This document shows, in pieces, positions 37,460 through 49,755 of a stretch of DNA of 64,000 nucleotides. The notes below the pieces were generated by a model. That model did not search any database and had not been told where the DNA came from. It saw nothing but the letters and a program-made list of their open reading frames with translations. A program made the translations under genes and the position numbers. Within the stretch, counting starts at the first letter, position 1. Each line of letters opens with the position of its first letter. The stretch is from Cardinalis cardinalis (lineage: Eukaryota; Chordata; Aves; Passeriformes; Cardinalidae): positions 2,239,691 through 2,303,690 of the forward strand of contig JACDOX010000027.1 of NCBI GenBank assembly GCA_014549065.1, given 5' to 3'.

Positions 37460-40400
37460 GTTTATTGCTTGTTAATATTGAAAGTACCTTTGAAGAAGGA
37501 ATGAAGGAATGATTAAAAAATTGATACAAGTTATGGCCAAAAGATCTTAGCAATGCTACTGCTAACAAAGCTCTGTCATAATTTTAAGAAATACTTTTCA
37601 ATAGAAAGTTTTTGGAGCCTGGCAGTTTTGTTGCAGTTAAGCCATTGTTACCCCTTACTGCAATTACATAGAAAGCTCCATATTGTACAAATGAAGCATC
37701 TGAGTCCTTAAAAAAATATGTGGAACCCTCGCTAAGCTGCCAGTTTTGTCAACTCAAACCTGTGACAAAAGATTGTTTTAAAAGCTTGTGGTTCCTAAAG
37801 CAGGGCAGCTGAACTCATCCATCCTGTAGGAAATTATTTCTGCAAAGAAGTCCCAAGAAGCAGCTTGAGAGCAAAACTGCAGAAATTTCAGTGTATACAG
37901 GGACTTGACTCACTGCTGCAGGGCCGTTTGGAGGTAAAAAAGAATCCCAGACTGTATAATCAAACTTTTGCATGTCTTACTCTGTGCCAACATTATGTGC
38001 CACCTTCTCTTTAGCAGGCAAGTCACCATTTCTGGCCATCACTGTGTAAAAGGTTCCTCAGCCTGTGAGTACGTACAGGCATCTCAGTAATGCCCCATTT
38101 AGATGGGCTTTATCACGGATGGTGTTGTAGAGTATTTGGTTCTGATTACTTCCTGGCCACTCCTGATAATTTTTACTTTAGATAGATTGCAGCCAGAATG
38201 TCTGATTGCTTTGAACATCTTGCACTGTAGTAGGCCCATATGTTTATCGTCACAATCTACAGAGTGCCCTTTGATTTTGAAGAGAGAACCGTATCTGAGT
38301 CAGGTTTAGCTGCTTTAGGGAGACTTCCTCTGGGACAAGAGTGGGTGTAAAAGCACTGGCCCACTGTAGGACATCCACCAAATGTTAAAATTCATGAAAG
38401 CAGGAGAAATACTCTTTCTTGTAAAATAGGAAATGTTCTAGAAACAAGAGGCACATGTGTTTGGAGGACAAAACCAATTATTCAGTCATGTCCTCATCTG
38501 TAACTCAGTGACCTCCTTGTATAAAAATATCATCTGACAAAATAGTAGAAATACTTCTGTGAAGGCTGAGGAACTGACAGAAGTACAGCTGGTACATCTG
38601 AAAGTGCACAAGGAAACTCCAAATGGAAAAACAAAGAAAACCTGTGAGTCAGTCCAGCTGGGAGAGAGGAGGAAAATAAAGTTACACTCTCAGTAGTTAG
38701 TAGTTTTCACAGCCCCCAAAATTCAGACTAACTAGCCCCAGAATAGCCTCTGTNTTGTATGCTTAATATGAGCACTGGACAATTTTCACAGAGGCTCTAA
38801 ACCAGGTATCAGTATCAAAAGATAAAGGTGCTCTAAAGATTCCATGGGAGGCCAAGAGATGCTCTTGAAATTAAAATAACTTGTCTGGCATGTTAGATCA
38901 GTTCCCAGTAACAGGAGGCGATTAGGGCAATTGTTATTTGCCAGTGACCATGACAAGAAACAATAAGAATTGGCCACGTCTCCCAAAGTGTTCAAGTGAG
39001 AAGACACTGGAGAAGAGGACAAGTAGTAATTAAGAACATGTAAAGATCCTTTCAACTACACTGAATGAGTGTTGGAAACAGGTTTATCCATCTAAAGAAA
39101 ACCAGAAGTAGATATGCATGTAGGCACACACTTAAATTAAAAAAGCAAACAAACAAAAATCCTCAAACTGCCCTCCACCAAAAAAAAACCAACCCAAAAA
39201 ACACCAACAAAACAAGCAAACAAACAAAAAACCCAACCAATCAAAAAAAACCCAAAACTTCACCAAACTGAAAAAGAAACTTTTTACCAAAGCTAGAGAG
39301 ACCAAGACCAAAACTGTAGCAAGAAATTCAGGTACCTGTTCCAGCTCTCTAGCTCACAAAACAGACCAGACATTGTTCTTTGGGTTCTGAGGCCAAACTG
39401 TGTGTCCCAGCTTGCATTGCAGAACTACATCTTCTTCTTCACGCAAAAGTGATGATGTAAAGTCGCTTCTGAGGAAATGACTCCTGCTCCATGCTGTTCT
39501 CCAAGCCAGATCCATGTACCATCTGAGAGGCTGCCAGGAGCTTCATGCCAAATTTGCCAAGTAATCTACCTATACATTAATTGCAAGAGCTTTGCATGGA
39601 ATACAAGAGCATTGGCTTCTGAACCTTACAGTGTAGATCCAGCTGATGAACCTTTCTCTAGGGTTTTGGTACCTTCCAATCCAGCAGTTTGGACACATCA
39701 ACTCTCCCACTGCAGAAGTAGGTACCAGTGAGGCATCTAGCAAACCTCCTGGCACATCAGGAGCTATGTGGTGAGAGTCCAAGGCAGCTGCCAGGACCTT
39801 GACTGCTAGAGGAGCACTTGTATGCAGGCAGCCTAATTTCTCTCCCTCACAGTGGCACACATCGAAGTACAAGCCATCCTCTCAAGCACTTACTTCACTG
39901 TGCAGATTTATGTTCTAGGGACTTCTGCCTTGCAGAATATCTCCACAGGGATGTCTGACTGGACCTGTATCAATCAGCATTCAATTCCTTGACTCCCTCC
40001 TCTGGGAGATGAGTGCCAGATGTTAGGAACTCTCTTACCTCCTCTTTGATACAATCCTGCCTGACAATTTTCCTCTCACAAGTGCCGATAACTAAACAGA
40101 AAAAAAAAACAATCTGGAAGAGAAACTAGGACAATTTTCCTATGCAGGGATGGGCTAGAACCTGATCTGAATGGGGAAGAGGAAAGAAGGATGGTTGTGC
40201 AGCTGCAGCATAATTTCATACTGTGAACACTTCACTCCAGTGCCTTCAAATCTCATTGTAAGACTCCATTTGCCATATGCATAAAAGTGACAGTCAAAAA
40301 GGCTTTGCTACCACAGACCTTTTTAGATATCTGCCCTTTCCCCAACTTAAAGCTGTGCAGTATGAGTTATGACTTGTATTTATGGGAATACTTTTTCTCT

Positions 40401-43400
40401 GAAATTATATTTTGATTAATTTCAGGGNGTTTCATTCACGTCCTTTGATTTTGGCCAAGGAAAAATATGGAGCTATGTGGATCTGTGCATTGCATGTATA
40501 CATACATGAACAAAGACTCAGAAGAAAATGAGGGAAAAACACCACTTCTGACTAGGCATAACAATTCTGAAAAGAAAATTTAGACACATTTTATGCTTTT
40601 GTTTTATAATTAGAGGTGAAATGCTGCTCAAGTGCTGACTTGTAGCAGAATAGATTAAAAATTCTTGGACCATCAGTAGCAAGAAATCACAGGGCTGTAC
40701 TTACAGAGGTCATTAACTGTCCAGACATCTGTTGGGTAACAAATTCTGCCAAACATAGATCATGAAGTGGTTCTTGAATTATGCAGAGGATAATTTCACA
40801 ATCCAGAAAACAGAGAACTCAAGCAGAGAAAGAGCTGTGTAAGACTTTCTTATTGCCAGTTGGGAAAGAATTCACTACAGTGTCAGAATTACAGGAAAGT
40901 TTGATGCTAGTGGCAGTGGTCTGCTGCATTGCTAGCAGTGCAATAAGGAACAGATTTAGATGATGGTCACAATTACAGTTATATACTCCACAAAGTAATT
41001 GACATTATGGTAAAATTGGCTGTATTAATTAGAGAGACACTGCAACAAAAGCAAAAACTCCAAATGTCTCAGTGAAAACTACTGTAAAGTATATTAACAC
41101 AAATGTAATAGATTTCAGTATAATAAAAGGGAATTAGGAAACAATGAGCAGATGCAGAAAAGGAGAAATTTGTGCTAAGGTAGAAACAGTCTGGAGCATT
41201 CTAAACAANGTATAAATTAAAGCATAATATACTCAATTCCCCTTGAAAACTGAATACTGTCCCATTTTTCATAAATTAACTGCAGTAGCCAGTTGGTAAA
41301 GGATCACAAATGAGTCCAATTATGCCACACTGGACTATAATTGGGTTAAAGGGCTGTCATTTACCTCTGAAATGAGAGCTCAAATGATATCTGTCAACCT
41401 TTGGAATCTAGAGTTATTCTGGCATCAGGAGTTACTTATTAGCTGCTGCAGAAGTCCAGGACGCTGCACAACCAGTCATTGAAAAAACAAAGAGTGAAAA
41501 CACCCATCAGGGCCAATTAGTAGTTTTGGCTTTTTTTCCCTTGGCCAGCTGAGGAGAGCCATATCTAAGTAGATAAGCCATAACTNAGCAGAAATGTCCA
41601 GAAGAACATATCGTAACTTTTTCTGAAAGAGAAGGTAAAAAGGACCAGAAATGGAAGACATGAAGAAAAATAAGAATTGATCAAGGAAAATAAAAAAACC
41701 TAACCTGCAAACCCTGAAAGGTAATGGAATGGACATAATGGTTAAAAGCCTGGTTTTTGTCACCTTTGTATTGTTAAGTTTCATTCCTGGAGACCCCAGT
41801 TATATAAATCCCTGCTAGCTTTATTCAGAAGTCACACAAGCCAGAAAACAGAAGTGCATATATCAGNGTCAAGTTTCTAAGAAAACAGGCTAACAGAAAA
41901 CAGAAATACCTTAAAAGAGGAAAATACCAGGAAAAACTCAGAGAAAATAANACACTAATCAAACGACTGGTGTACACACACACACTCTGCCAAGCCTGGA
42001 GAAGCATACACTTACTGTCAATATGAATTATGGGATGGGCTTTCTTGGACTTTTTATTTTGGCCCCATGTTTGGAAAATAACCATAAATGGTATGTTGCC
42101 TTAAAAAGAGCTTACCAACAGGAAAATATTAGAACTGATCCTGAAACATTCAAGGCTTTCCGATTGCAACATCATGAAATTGAAAGCCATCTCCAACAAC
42201 AAAAAAACTCATCACTGACAAAAATAGCACTCCTTGGTGAAGACTGTTATGAAAAAAGGTTACTCTTGTAATTCAGGGTTTGCTGTCAGCTGGTCTCTAG
42301 TAAATTTTAAACTTTTCTTAATAAGAAATGCTTTTGTAGTCTCTAACTCAGTAAGAATTATCCTTTTGCAACTTTCAAAGCTGTGTTTTAAATGTCCTTC
42401 CTTCTCATTTGAAATATTTATAAAACAAGACACAATTTTTCTGCAAATTGGTGCAGGACAGACTTGCCCACTGTGGTACCCACTAAAGTTTTCTATGACA
42501 AATAGGCCTTATATCAGGGCTTCAATGGGCACATAAAAGTAGAAATGGAAAAAAATCCCCTCACTTCATTTTAATTGCATCTTTTGAATTACATGCTCAG
42601 CAACAGTCCCAAACACCTTGACATAGGTCCATGAAGGCATGAAATACTGATGACAGATTTCCTCTCTGGATGAGAGGCTTTATCTAATTGTATTCCAGGA
42701 GACCTATGTCTGTGCTTTATAAATGGCTTTTGTAGAGATTTCCGATTAGCTACTAGTTGAGATTTGATTAAGCTTTCATTAACTGCTAAGTGAAAAAAGA
42801 TCAACTGGTCCATATTCCATTCAGCATCAGTCATCATCCAGCTGCTTTGCAGGGAGCAACAGAGTACATCTTTATTTTAGAGTGTATTTTGATTTTGGGC
42901 AAAAGATGGCAATGCATAATGATCACATTCAGAGTAAAAGTTGGACAAAAAACCTCTACAGTGAGGCAATATTTTAAAGAAAGAACTCCCAGCTCTCAAA
43001 TACCACATGCAGGTGTGATATCTCAGTGGAAAACATCTTATGGATGAATGAATATTTCTGTCTGTTTACCAAGACTATACACATTACATATGCCATTAGA
43101 AAACCCCAAACCAAACAAACCACAAAAAACAAAACCCCCAGCTCATTGCTTTGCCTCCCTGGGAAGTGCTTGTAGGCTACATTTTAGCTGTAAGTGCTTT
43201 ATAATCCAAGCTGACTGTAGCTGAAATTGGTGTCCCTTAGCTGCTTGATTAGTTAGATAAATTCTGCACGCTTGTGTCTGGGATCCATGGTAATGGAGTT
43301 TCGTTGCTATGCTATGAAATGTGCAGGAAGGTCCAGCACTTCAGGAAGGATATGATTTCCAGGGCTAATGNAACTTGGTAGTAAAGGCAAGAAGGAATAC

Positions 43401-43886
43401 TTGGAGGAATGAACAAAAGCAATCACTGGAACAGTGAGAGGGGATCACTCAGGTCAGCNGGTACAGGCAAGGCATCCATGCCCCAGGAAGGTTTTCCTGC
43501 AAGGGTTGTAGCAATCACCCCAAAGATAATTTAAAAGTGGTGCTNTGGAGGAAAAGTATCATAGTCCTGTTCCTGTCATCCTGAGGAAAGCCTGCATGGC
43601 AACATTTTTACAGGTATTTGCGTGGAGGATTCATTAACCCTCATAACCAAGGAAGATTGCTACAAATGATCTTTGTCAAACTTTCAATAGATCTAACTAT
43701 AATCTCTGGCCACTCTGGCATGAGATTTTTCTTGATCTGGCATCAAAACAAAAGTCTCCTCAAACCTGCTGGTCTAGTGAATGCAGAGAACCCCTCCTGT
43801 GTTTATGACCTGGGGGACTGGTGGGAAGCTGAGAAGTCTGTACTGATATTTTCCTGAGCATTCTGCTGGTATCAGTAATCAAATGG
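37460..43886. other. Intergenic sequence with A-rich tracts
   Basis: No coding or RNA gene is recognised. Low-complexity A/C tracts built from CAAA and AAACC units occur at about 39133-39265 and 43100-43140. The open frame spanning the first tract is purely compositional (poly-Lys/Asn). The rest is unique AT-rich sequence. Confidence 0.7.
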
Positions 43887-44099
43887 NNNNNNNNNNNNNN
43901 NNNNNNNNNNNNNNNNNNNNNNNNNNNNNNNNNNNNNNNNNNNNNNNNNNNNNNNNNNNNNNNNNNNNNNNNNNNNNNNNNNNNNNNNNNNNNNNNNNNN
44001 NNNNNNNNNNNNNNNNNNNNNNNNNNNNNNNNNNNNNNNNNNNNNNNNNNNNNNNNNNNNNNNNNNNNNNNNNNNNNNNNNNNNNNNNNNNNNNNNNNN
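43887..44099. other. Assembly gap (213 N)
   Basis: This is a continuous run of N. It ends exactly at a GGAA-type microsatellite, so the gap probably hides more of that repeat; the true length is unknown. Confidence 0.99.
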
Positions 44100-44194
44100 A
44101 AGGAAGGAAGGAAGGAAGGAAGGAAGGAAGGAAGGAAGGAAGGAAGGAAGGAAGGAAGGAAGGAAGGAAGGAAGGAAGGAAGGAAGGAAGGAAG
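44100..44194. repeat. (AAGG)n microsatellite
   Basis: About 24 uninterrupted copies of AAGG on the plus strand run directly out of the assembly gap, giving at least 95 bp of pure purine on one strand. Such mirror-symmetric polypurine DNA can form triplex (H-DNA) structures and often breaks assemblies. Confidence 0.97.
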
Positions 44195-44203
44195 ACCTTA
44201 TTG

Positions 44204-44235
44204 TATGCTAGAGAGTGTTTATGCTAGAGGGTGTT
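44204..44235. repeat. 16-bp tandem duplication
   Basis: TATGCTAGAGAGTGTT (44204-44219) is followed directly by TATGCTAGAGGGTGTT (44220-44235), one mismatch, beside the AAGG microsatellite. Confidence 0.92.
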
Positions 44236-46054
44236 TTTTGTTCCCTTTGGATCTTGATGTACCACCTTATATACTTGAGCACAATAAATAGAAAGGCTCA
44301 GAGCTGAGACAGGGTTTTGCTCTTGACCAGAACCCTAACTTAAAGGAGGANCAATGTAACACATCAGGAAGGACAGATAAGAACTGTAAATCTATTTGAA
44401 TTCTCATGTGTGCTACCTTATTGCAACTGTAATTTTGAAAAGTTTAGGTAGCTTTTTCCATATTATATTTATCCATGGTGCCAAATAGGAGAGGTCTTGC
44501 TCTGTTAAACACTGTTAAATTCATATGAAGACAGTGCATAATCTAGAAAATCTTTCAATCCATGACAAGTAATAGTAAAGAGAAAGCATGTATCAAACAC
44601 AGTTTATTTAATGACAAAAGCCTCCTTGTCTTCTATTCAGGNGCCTTGCAACCTCTCAGTCATTAACTGACTGAATTCTGCTGTCACAGTAAGATGACCT
44701 CAAAGAGATCAGGTTTTTTCTCTGAAAATAATCATACTGTGCACTTCCATCACAACTTTATTTGGAAGTACCNAAGTACTTCACAAATATTGATTAAGTT
44801 AAGTCTCCAGTACCTACATTCAGTCTACACAGGTAGACAACAAGCTCTATCAAGCTCCTGTTGTACCCATTTCCTTGCATTTCCACATTAACTGTTCTTC
44901 CCCTGGATGGTACACTGTTCTTCACTGCAGTTCCCACTCCCATACCAGGAAGCAGCAAGGGATTTGGATGACTGGAGGGCTGGTGGGGAATACAAAAATC
45001 CCTAGGAAGCTTCAAAGGCTATCCTTTGGGCTTCCCAATGGATGGACAATGAAAAAGAGGCTGTCTTTGAAGATGGGCCAAGAGNAGCCAGAATGCCACT
45101 TCTTTTAGAGGTCATTGTTCTGCAGAGAGATGTAGTTTCACTGTGTTCTAGTGCTAGGGAACCCAAAGTACAGGCTTTAAAAGGTGCTAGTTTCAAAGGA
45201 AGGCAGCTGCCTCTGCAAATCTTGGAAAAACAGGCATCCTGATTCAAGTCTTAGAATATACATAAAAAAAGTTTTCTGTTTACCTAGGCTACCTGAATTA
45301 TAACATTAAATCAGTTTATCTTTGGTAAGGATTTCAGGAAGACCAAAAAAAATTTGGGTCAAACCCTGCATTGAAACCACTAAAAAACCCCAACAGGATA
45401 AAACAAAACCTTTCAAGAATATATGCTGCTATGTATGCTAAACAAGCAANCAATAAAATTTTATTTGTAGCAAAAAGCAAGTGAGTTTAATGCANAGAAC
45501 ATGGCCAAAGGAAGACTAAAAAAAAAAAGACGACACAAGTATTAAAAGATAAATTGAAACTCAGAATGCTGTATAAAGAGGTATGTTTTAATGATATGCA
45601 GTAGAATTAAATTAGGATATGGAAAANGTAACTGTTAAATATGAGGGGAAGCATTTAATAATGACAATCTAAAAAGCTACAGAACTGTATGCTAAAGGAA
45701 GCTCCAAAAAATTTCCCTGTATCATTAGGACCCGGCCTGATTAAGATCTGGAAATTTTCTTTGTGAAAACAATTCCATATTGCAGAGAAAGACAATTAAA
45801 AAAACCCAACAAAACTATCAGTTTTAGTTCTCAGACCAGTTTGAAGGTGATTAACACAGCATCTTCCATTCAAGCCTGAAGTTTAGGACAAAATAAGGCC
45901 AACACTATGTGATAATTCAACAAAAAATCTCAAAAACATCAAGTAGGAGAAGCAGCTATTTAAGGAAAAACAGTAACAGCAAATGATAGAAAAATGCTCT
46001 TCAGCTTTTTTCATACGATGGGGGTTTTTAGGTATATTTTTACACTTACATTTG

Positions 46055-46090
46055 ATTTTTGGTTTATTGACTATTTTTGGTTTATTGACT
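46055..46090. repeat. Perfect 18-bp tandem duplication
   Basis: ATTTTTGGTTTATTGACT occurs at 46055-46072 and again at 46073-46090 with no mismatch or spacer. Confidence 0.95.
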
Positions 46091-48595
46091 TTGCATTCAA
46101 ATATAAAGCAAATCTACACCTTCAATTCTACCTTATTTGTCCCCAAATGGACAACACCTATTCTCTGAAGAAGANACAACAAATATTCTTGGACATACGT
46201 ATACATTCATGCTTCCTCATGAATNTACAAGAAATACAAACCTATATGGATCTTTTGCATCACAAGGGCAGCAAGAGTATTCCTCCAGCCAGAAGCTNGC
46301 TGACATCATTTATCTTGACTCAGGAGAAGAGGTAGAACTGGCTCATGATTTGGACTGTCCATGGGGTGTCACTTTGCTCAACATATTTAAANAAAAGTAA
46401 AAGAAAGATGCATCTATTTTCAGTGGCAGCCTCACTGTCTCTCTCTGCTCAGCTGTGTCAGCTCTGGCAGTAATGAGCATAAGCACTAACATCACTGGGG
46501 TTTGTTCCTTTGCAGCCATTCTCCCACATAGATTTATAAATGCGACTCTGATGGCAGTACCAGCCATTATGACTCTCACATCAAGAGACTGATGCACACT
46601 TAAGGCTTGGGTTGATTACCTGTCTTTGAAAGAATCTTTCTCAGTATTAATCAAGNTGGCCTGCTCCCAGCAGCAAAGTACAAATGCCTGCCACAGACAA
46701 CACACACCCAGCTGTGATTCTGCCCTATAGCAGATCTAATACAGATCTAATGTAAGATGCATAGGAGCAAGAAGGACTGAATGTTCCAAATGGCCTCAAA
46801 GATAACAGCATAAAGCATACAGAAAAGTATAATAAATTAGTTTCTTTGTATAAATACCATTGGAACTGTGTATAAGTTTTTTTCTGTGTGATTCTTCCAC
46901 CAGTGATAATTACTAGGGCTGAGGGAACAAGATGTAGAGTGGGGCNAGCTGCTTCAGTCTCACTTTCCTCTTGCATTGGTAAGACAGTTGTAGCATGTCT
47001 ACAGCTTGCAATTTTCAAAGTTGACTCAGAATCCATGCTGCCTTATAACTGATTCTACNACCATGAATGAACGTGGCTTTTTTGCTGATCTCTCTTCATT
47101 AACTGGCAACAAAACATAAAAATTCCAAATGGCCTTCCAGGATTTATGCAACGTCTTCATGGTTCCAGCTGCCTCTCACCATGACATTTTCTTGGTATGA
47201 CAAGGATTCTAAAATGCCTCTTTTCCAGCACTTTGGAGAAGAAACCACTCCAGAAGTTTCCCATTTTTCAGATGTTCCCCAAGAAGATGCATGATGTTTT
47301 ACACATAAAAGTGATGATGATTTTATTAGGATGGTCAATGAAATATCAGCAACACACAAACAGAGAGACTGTGGCATGTCTGAACAATGTGCCTATCTCA
47401 GAAATTTAAAAGGAAGCCAATTAAAGGACACCATGATACACTCAGTCAACATTACTCCCAAATGAAATTACTAATCCTAAGGTGTGATTTGCTTAAGCAG
47501 CACTGCAGCCCACANCTTGAATCCCACCACCTTAGGGAGATGATTATTACTCTTCCAGCAGCCAGTCTTGCTTACCTTAGGAGCTGTAGAAGGTATCTTT
47601 AACTTTCTTTGGGGAACTGAGGGGACAGAAGATGTCCCAAAATACCTCTGTGGAGAGAAAATGACTGTGAACCAAGCCTCACTGANAGTTCAAATGTTTT
47701 ACTGTGTAACAGGGACTGGCATGCAGCTGGATTCCAGGGTAACCCAGCAATGTGGCCTCTNTGGGATCTGCAGGTTATCTCCCTCTGACAGGAGGGATTC
47801 AGACTAAACAGCAGAACCTGTACCAGAACAGCCTTGCTGCAGGTCATGAGACGCAGCACCACTGCTAGAGCTCTAATACTGAACTGCTGGAAAGATACAA
47901 GCAGCTCAGGAGCCACTGGGTACACATGAGCTTGGTCACTCNCACCAACAGCAGCACGATCCACAGAGAGGAATAATCATAGTAAAAGAAGTTACTGCCA
48001 AAGTTGCTGTATTTTGGACCGCCCCAACTACAAAGATTCCTTCCCAGTTCTCCCAGGGTCCTTAAGATTGAAGATATTTTAATGGCCTTGAATGATAAAC
48101 TGGGCTGAAAGGAAGTGTCCTTGATTTTACCCCAAAGCCTAAGAAAAGACAGCACAGGTCACAGGTGCAGCACCAACAGGAAACCCAAAATAAGCTGCTT
48201 GAAGGCATAGGAATGCATCCAATTTGCAATGGAAATGTGATTCTATCCCTTTCTCTTCCTAGAAATGCTAATCTTCCATTAGTCTTAAAAAAAAAAAAAA
48301 AGGATAGAAAAAAAGCCGAATCAAGCTCTTGCCTAACAAGACACAAATCTTGCCTGCAAGACCAAGATGAATCAAGCCAGAACACTGCCAATTTTATCTT
48401 GGGAGAAGGAAGGAGCACAGTGGCTTTAAACCTTCTAGATCAGTAGCTGTGGGAGCACATCAGCTGGATCAGGGAGAAAAAAAAATCAGTCAGATAGGAA
48501 ACAGAGCATTCTCCTGAACAGATTATGCTAAGAAATGGCTATGGAGTTACTGCTCCAAGGCTGTGAGCAGAAACAACACTCAATTGCTGGGGGGG

Positions 48596-48658
48596 AAAAA
48601 AAAAACCAACAGCAAAACAAAACCAAAAAAACCACCCAAAACCCAAACCTTAAAAAAT
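48596..48658. repeat. A-rich CAAAA/AACC tract
   Basis: This is a low-complexity stretch of A runs broken by C, following six G bases. It resembles the tracts at 39133 and 43100 and may be a decayed poly(A)-derived or simple repeat; no parent element is recognised. Confidence 0.7.
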
Positions 48659-48839
48659 TGCCAAAAAACTGAGAACAGAGATCTTCGTCATTAATTGGTT
48701 AGGAACAGCCCATAATTTTAAGATTTATAAGAAGTAAATTTGGAGTGCCTTTGCATGGATGANAGAAACCTTAGTATTAATCACTGCTCGTATGGAAGGG
48801 AAAAGGTCACNGCTAAGGCTAGACAGTTTTTTTTCCCCC

Positions 48840-49735
48840 TAAGGATCGAGTGAAAGGCCAGACCATGTCTCTGGGAATTCATCATCAAAACGGTACCGGA
48901 CCGTCTTCTCCATCCTAAACCCAGTGGGCAAGACAAGCGACCCCTGAGCTGCCTGCCCGGTGCCGAAGTTCCCTTGAGGAGCGATCCCCCCGCTCCCTCG
49001 GCACCAGGGCTGGAGGGGCTCCGTGGCACCTCTCTCGCTGCTGCACAGGTCACCGGAGCCCCTAAGCACTGCCCTCGTCGCGGCCAGGGGACAGGACCCN
49101 CTGCGGGGGCAGGTGGGGATCTGCCCGCAGCCTCAAGGAGAGCGGCAGCGCCCGGGGACGGGGCGGGGGGCAGGGCCCGCCCTCTTCCCTCCCTCCTTCC
49201 TTCCCACCCCCGTGACTCACCCGCCGCTCCCGGCGGCGACAAGCCGCCAGCGCCGGAGTTACCGCCCCGGCCCGGCGCTCCCCAAGGGCCGCCCCCCGCC
49301 CTCCCCGAGCGGGCGGGTCAGGGAGGGCGCTGCCCCTGAGGGACGCGTCACCCGCAGCCCTCGAAATAGCTCAGCGAGAGGGGCGGTGGCGACAGATCTC
49401 TCTCCCCATCCGTCCCTCCCGTCCCGCCCGCGCTGCCCTCCGCACCCCGGCGCCTGCAGCGCACCCCCGGGGCGCGTCCCTGCGAGCGCCGGCGCTCCCC
49501 GCCCTGCCCCGTGTCCCCCGGCCGGCCCCCCCGCCCTGCCTGCGCCTGCGTGCCCCCGCCGCCCGCGCCCGCTGCGGCCGCCCCGCCCCGCCAATTTGAA
49601 TATGTTAAGGAGCGGTTACCGGGGCCCTATGGTGGAGCCAGGAGCCAGTCACGTGGGACGGGGACGTGTCCTTGAGGGGCGGGGCCGACCTACCCAGGCT
49701 GCCTTAAAAACGGGACGCGAGCGAGAAAGCGCCTC
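48840..49735 (+). promoter_or_regulatory. INTS6: INTS6 CpG-island promoter
   Basis: GC- and CpG-rich sequence leads into INTS6. Recognisable elements are an AP-1-type TGACTCA (49213-49219), an MluI-box-like GACGCGTC (49342-49349), CCAAT (49591-49595), a perfect E-box in GTCACGTGGG (49648-49657; USF/TFE3-type), a GC box GGGGCGGGGC (49676-49685) and a weak TATA-like CCTTAAAAAC (49702-49711). Spacing suggests initiation at about 49730-49750, giving a leader of about 430 nt if unspliced. The start site is inferred. Long open frames here on either strand are compositional. Confidence 0.75.
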
Positions 49736-49755
49736 AGTCAGAGCGAGAAAGTGCC
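49719..49755 (+). repeat. 15-bp direct repeat at inferred INTS6 start site
   Basis: GAGCGAGAAAGCGCC (49719-49733) recurs as GAGCGAGAAAGTGCC (49741-49755), one mismatch and 22-bp period, 10-40 bp downstream of the TATA-like element. It overlaps the expected transcription start and may be a duplicated initiator-proximal site. Confidence 0.75.

Larger units (their letters stand above)
44236..48840. other. Intergenic sequence upstream of INTS6
   Basis: No gene is recognised. The stretch contains an exact 18-bp tandem duplication (46055-46090), a smaller 11-bp doublet of CAGATCTAATA (near 46733), an A15 tract (48287-48301) and an A/C-rich tract (48596-48658). GC content rises sharply after about 48840, where the INTS6 CpG island begins. 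Confidence 0.7.

Noticed and set aside
39065..39271. 68-codon Lys/Asn/Thr-rich open frame
   Set aside because: It is produced by the A/C-rich low-complexity tract.
31401..48840. An additional protein-coding gene or novel gene system between WDFY2 and INTS6
   Set aside because: All open frames are short, without recognised peptides or splice logic; only CR1, simple repeats and unique sequence were found.
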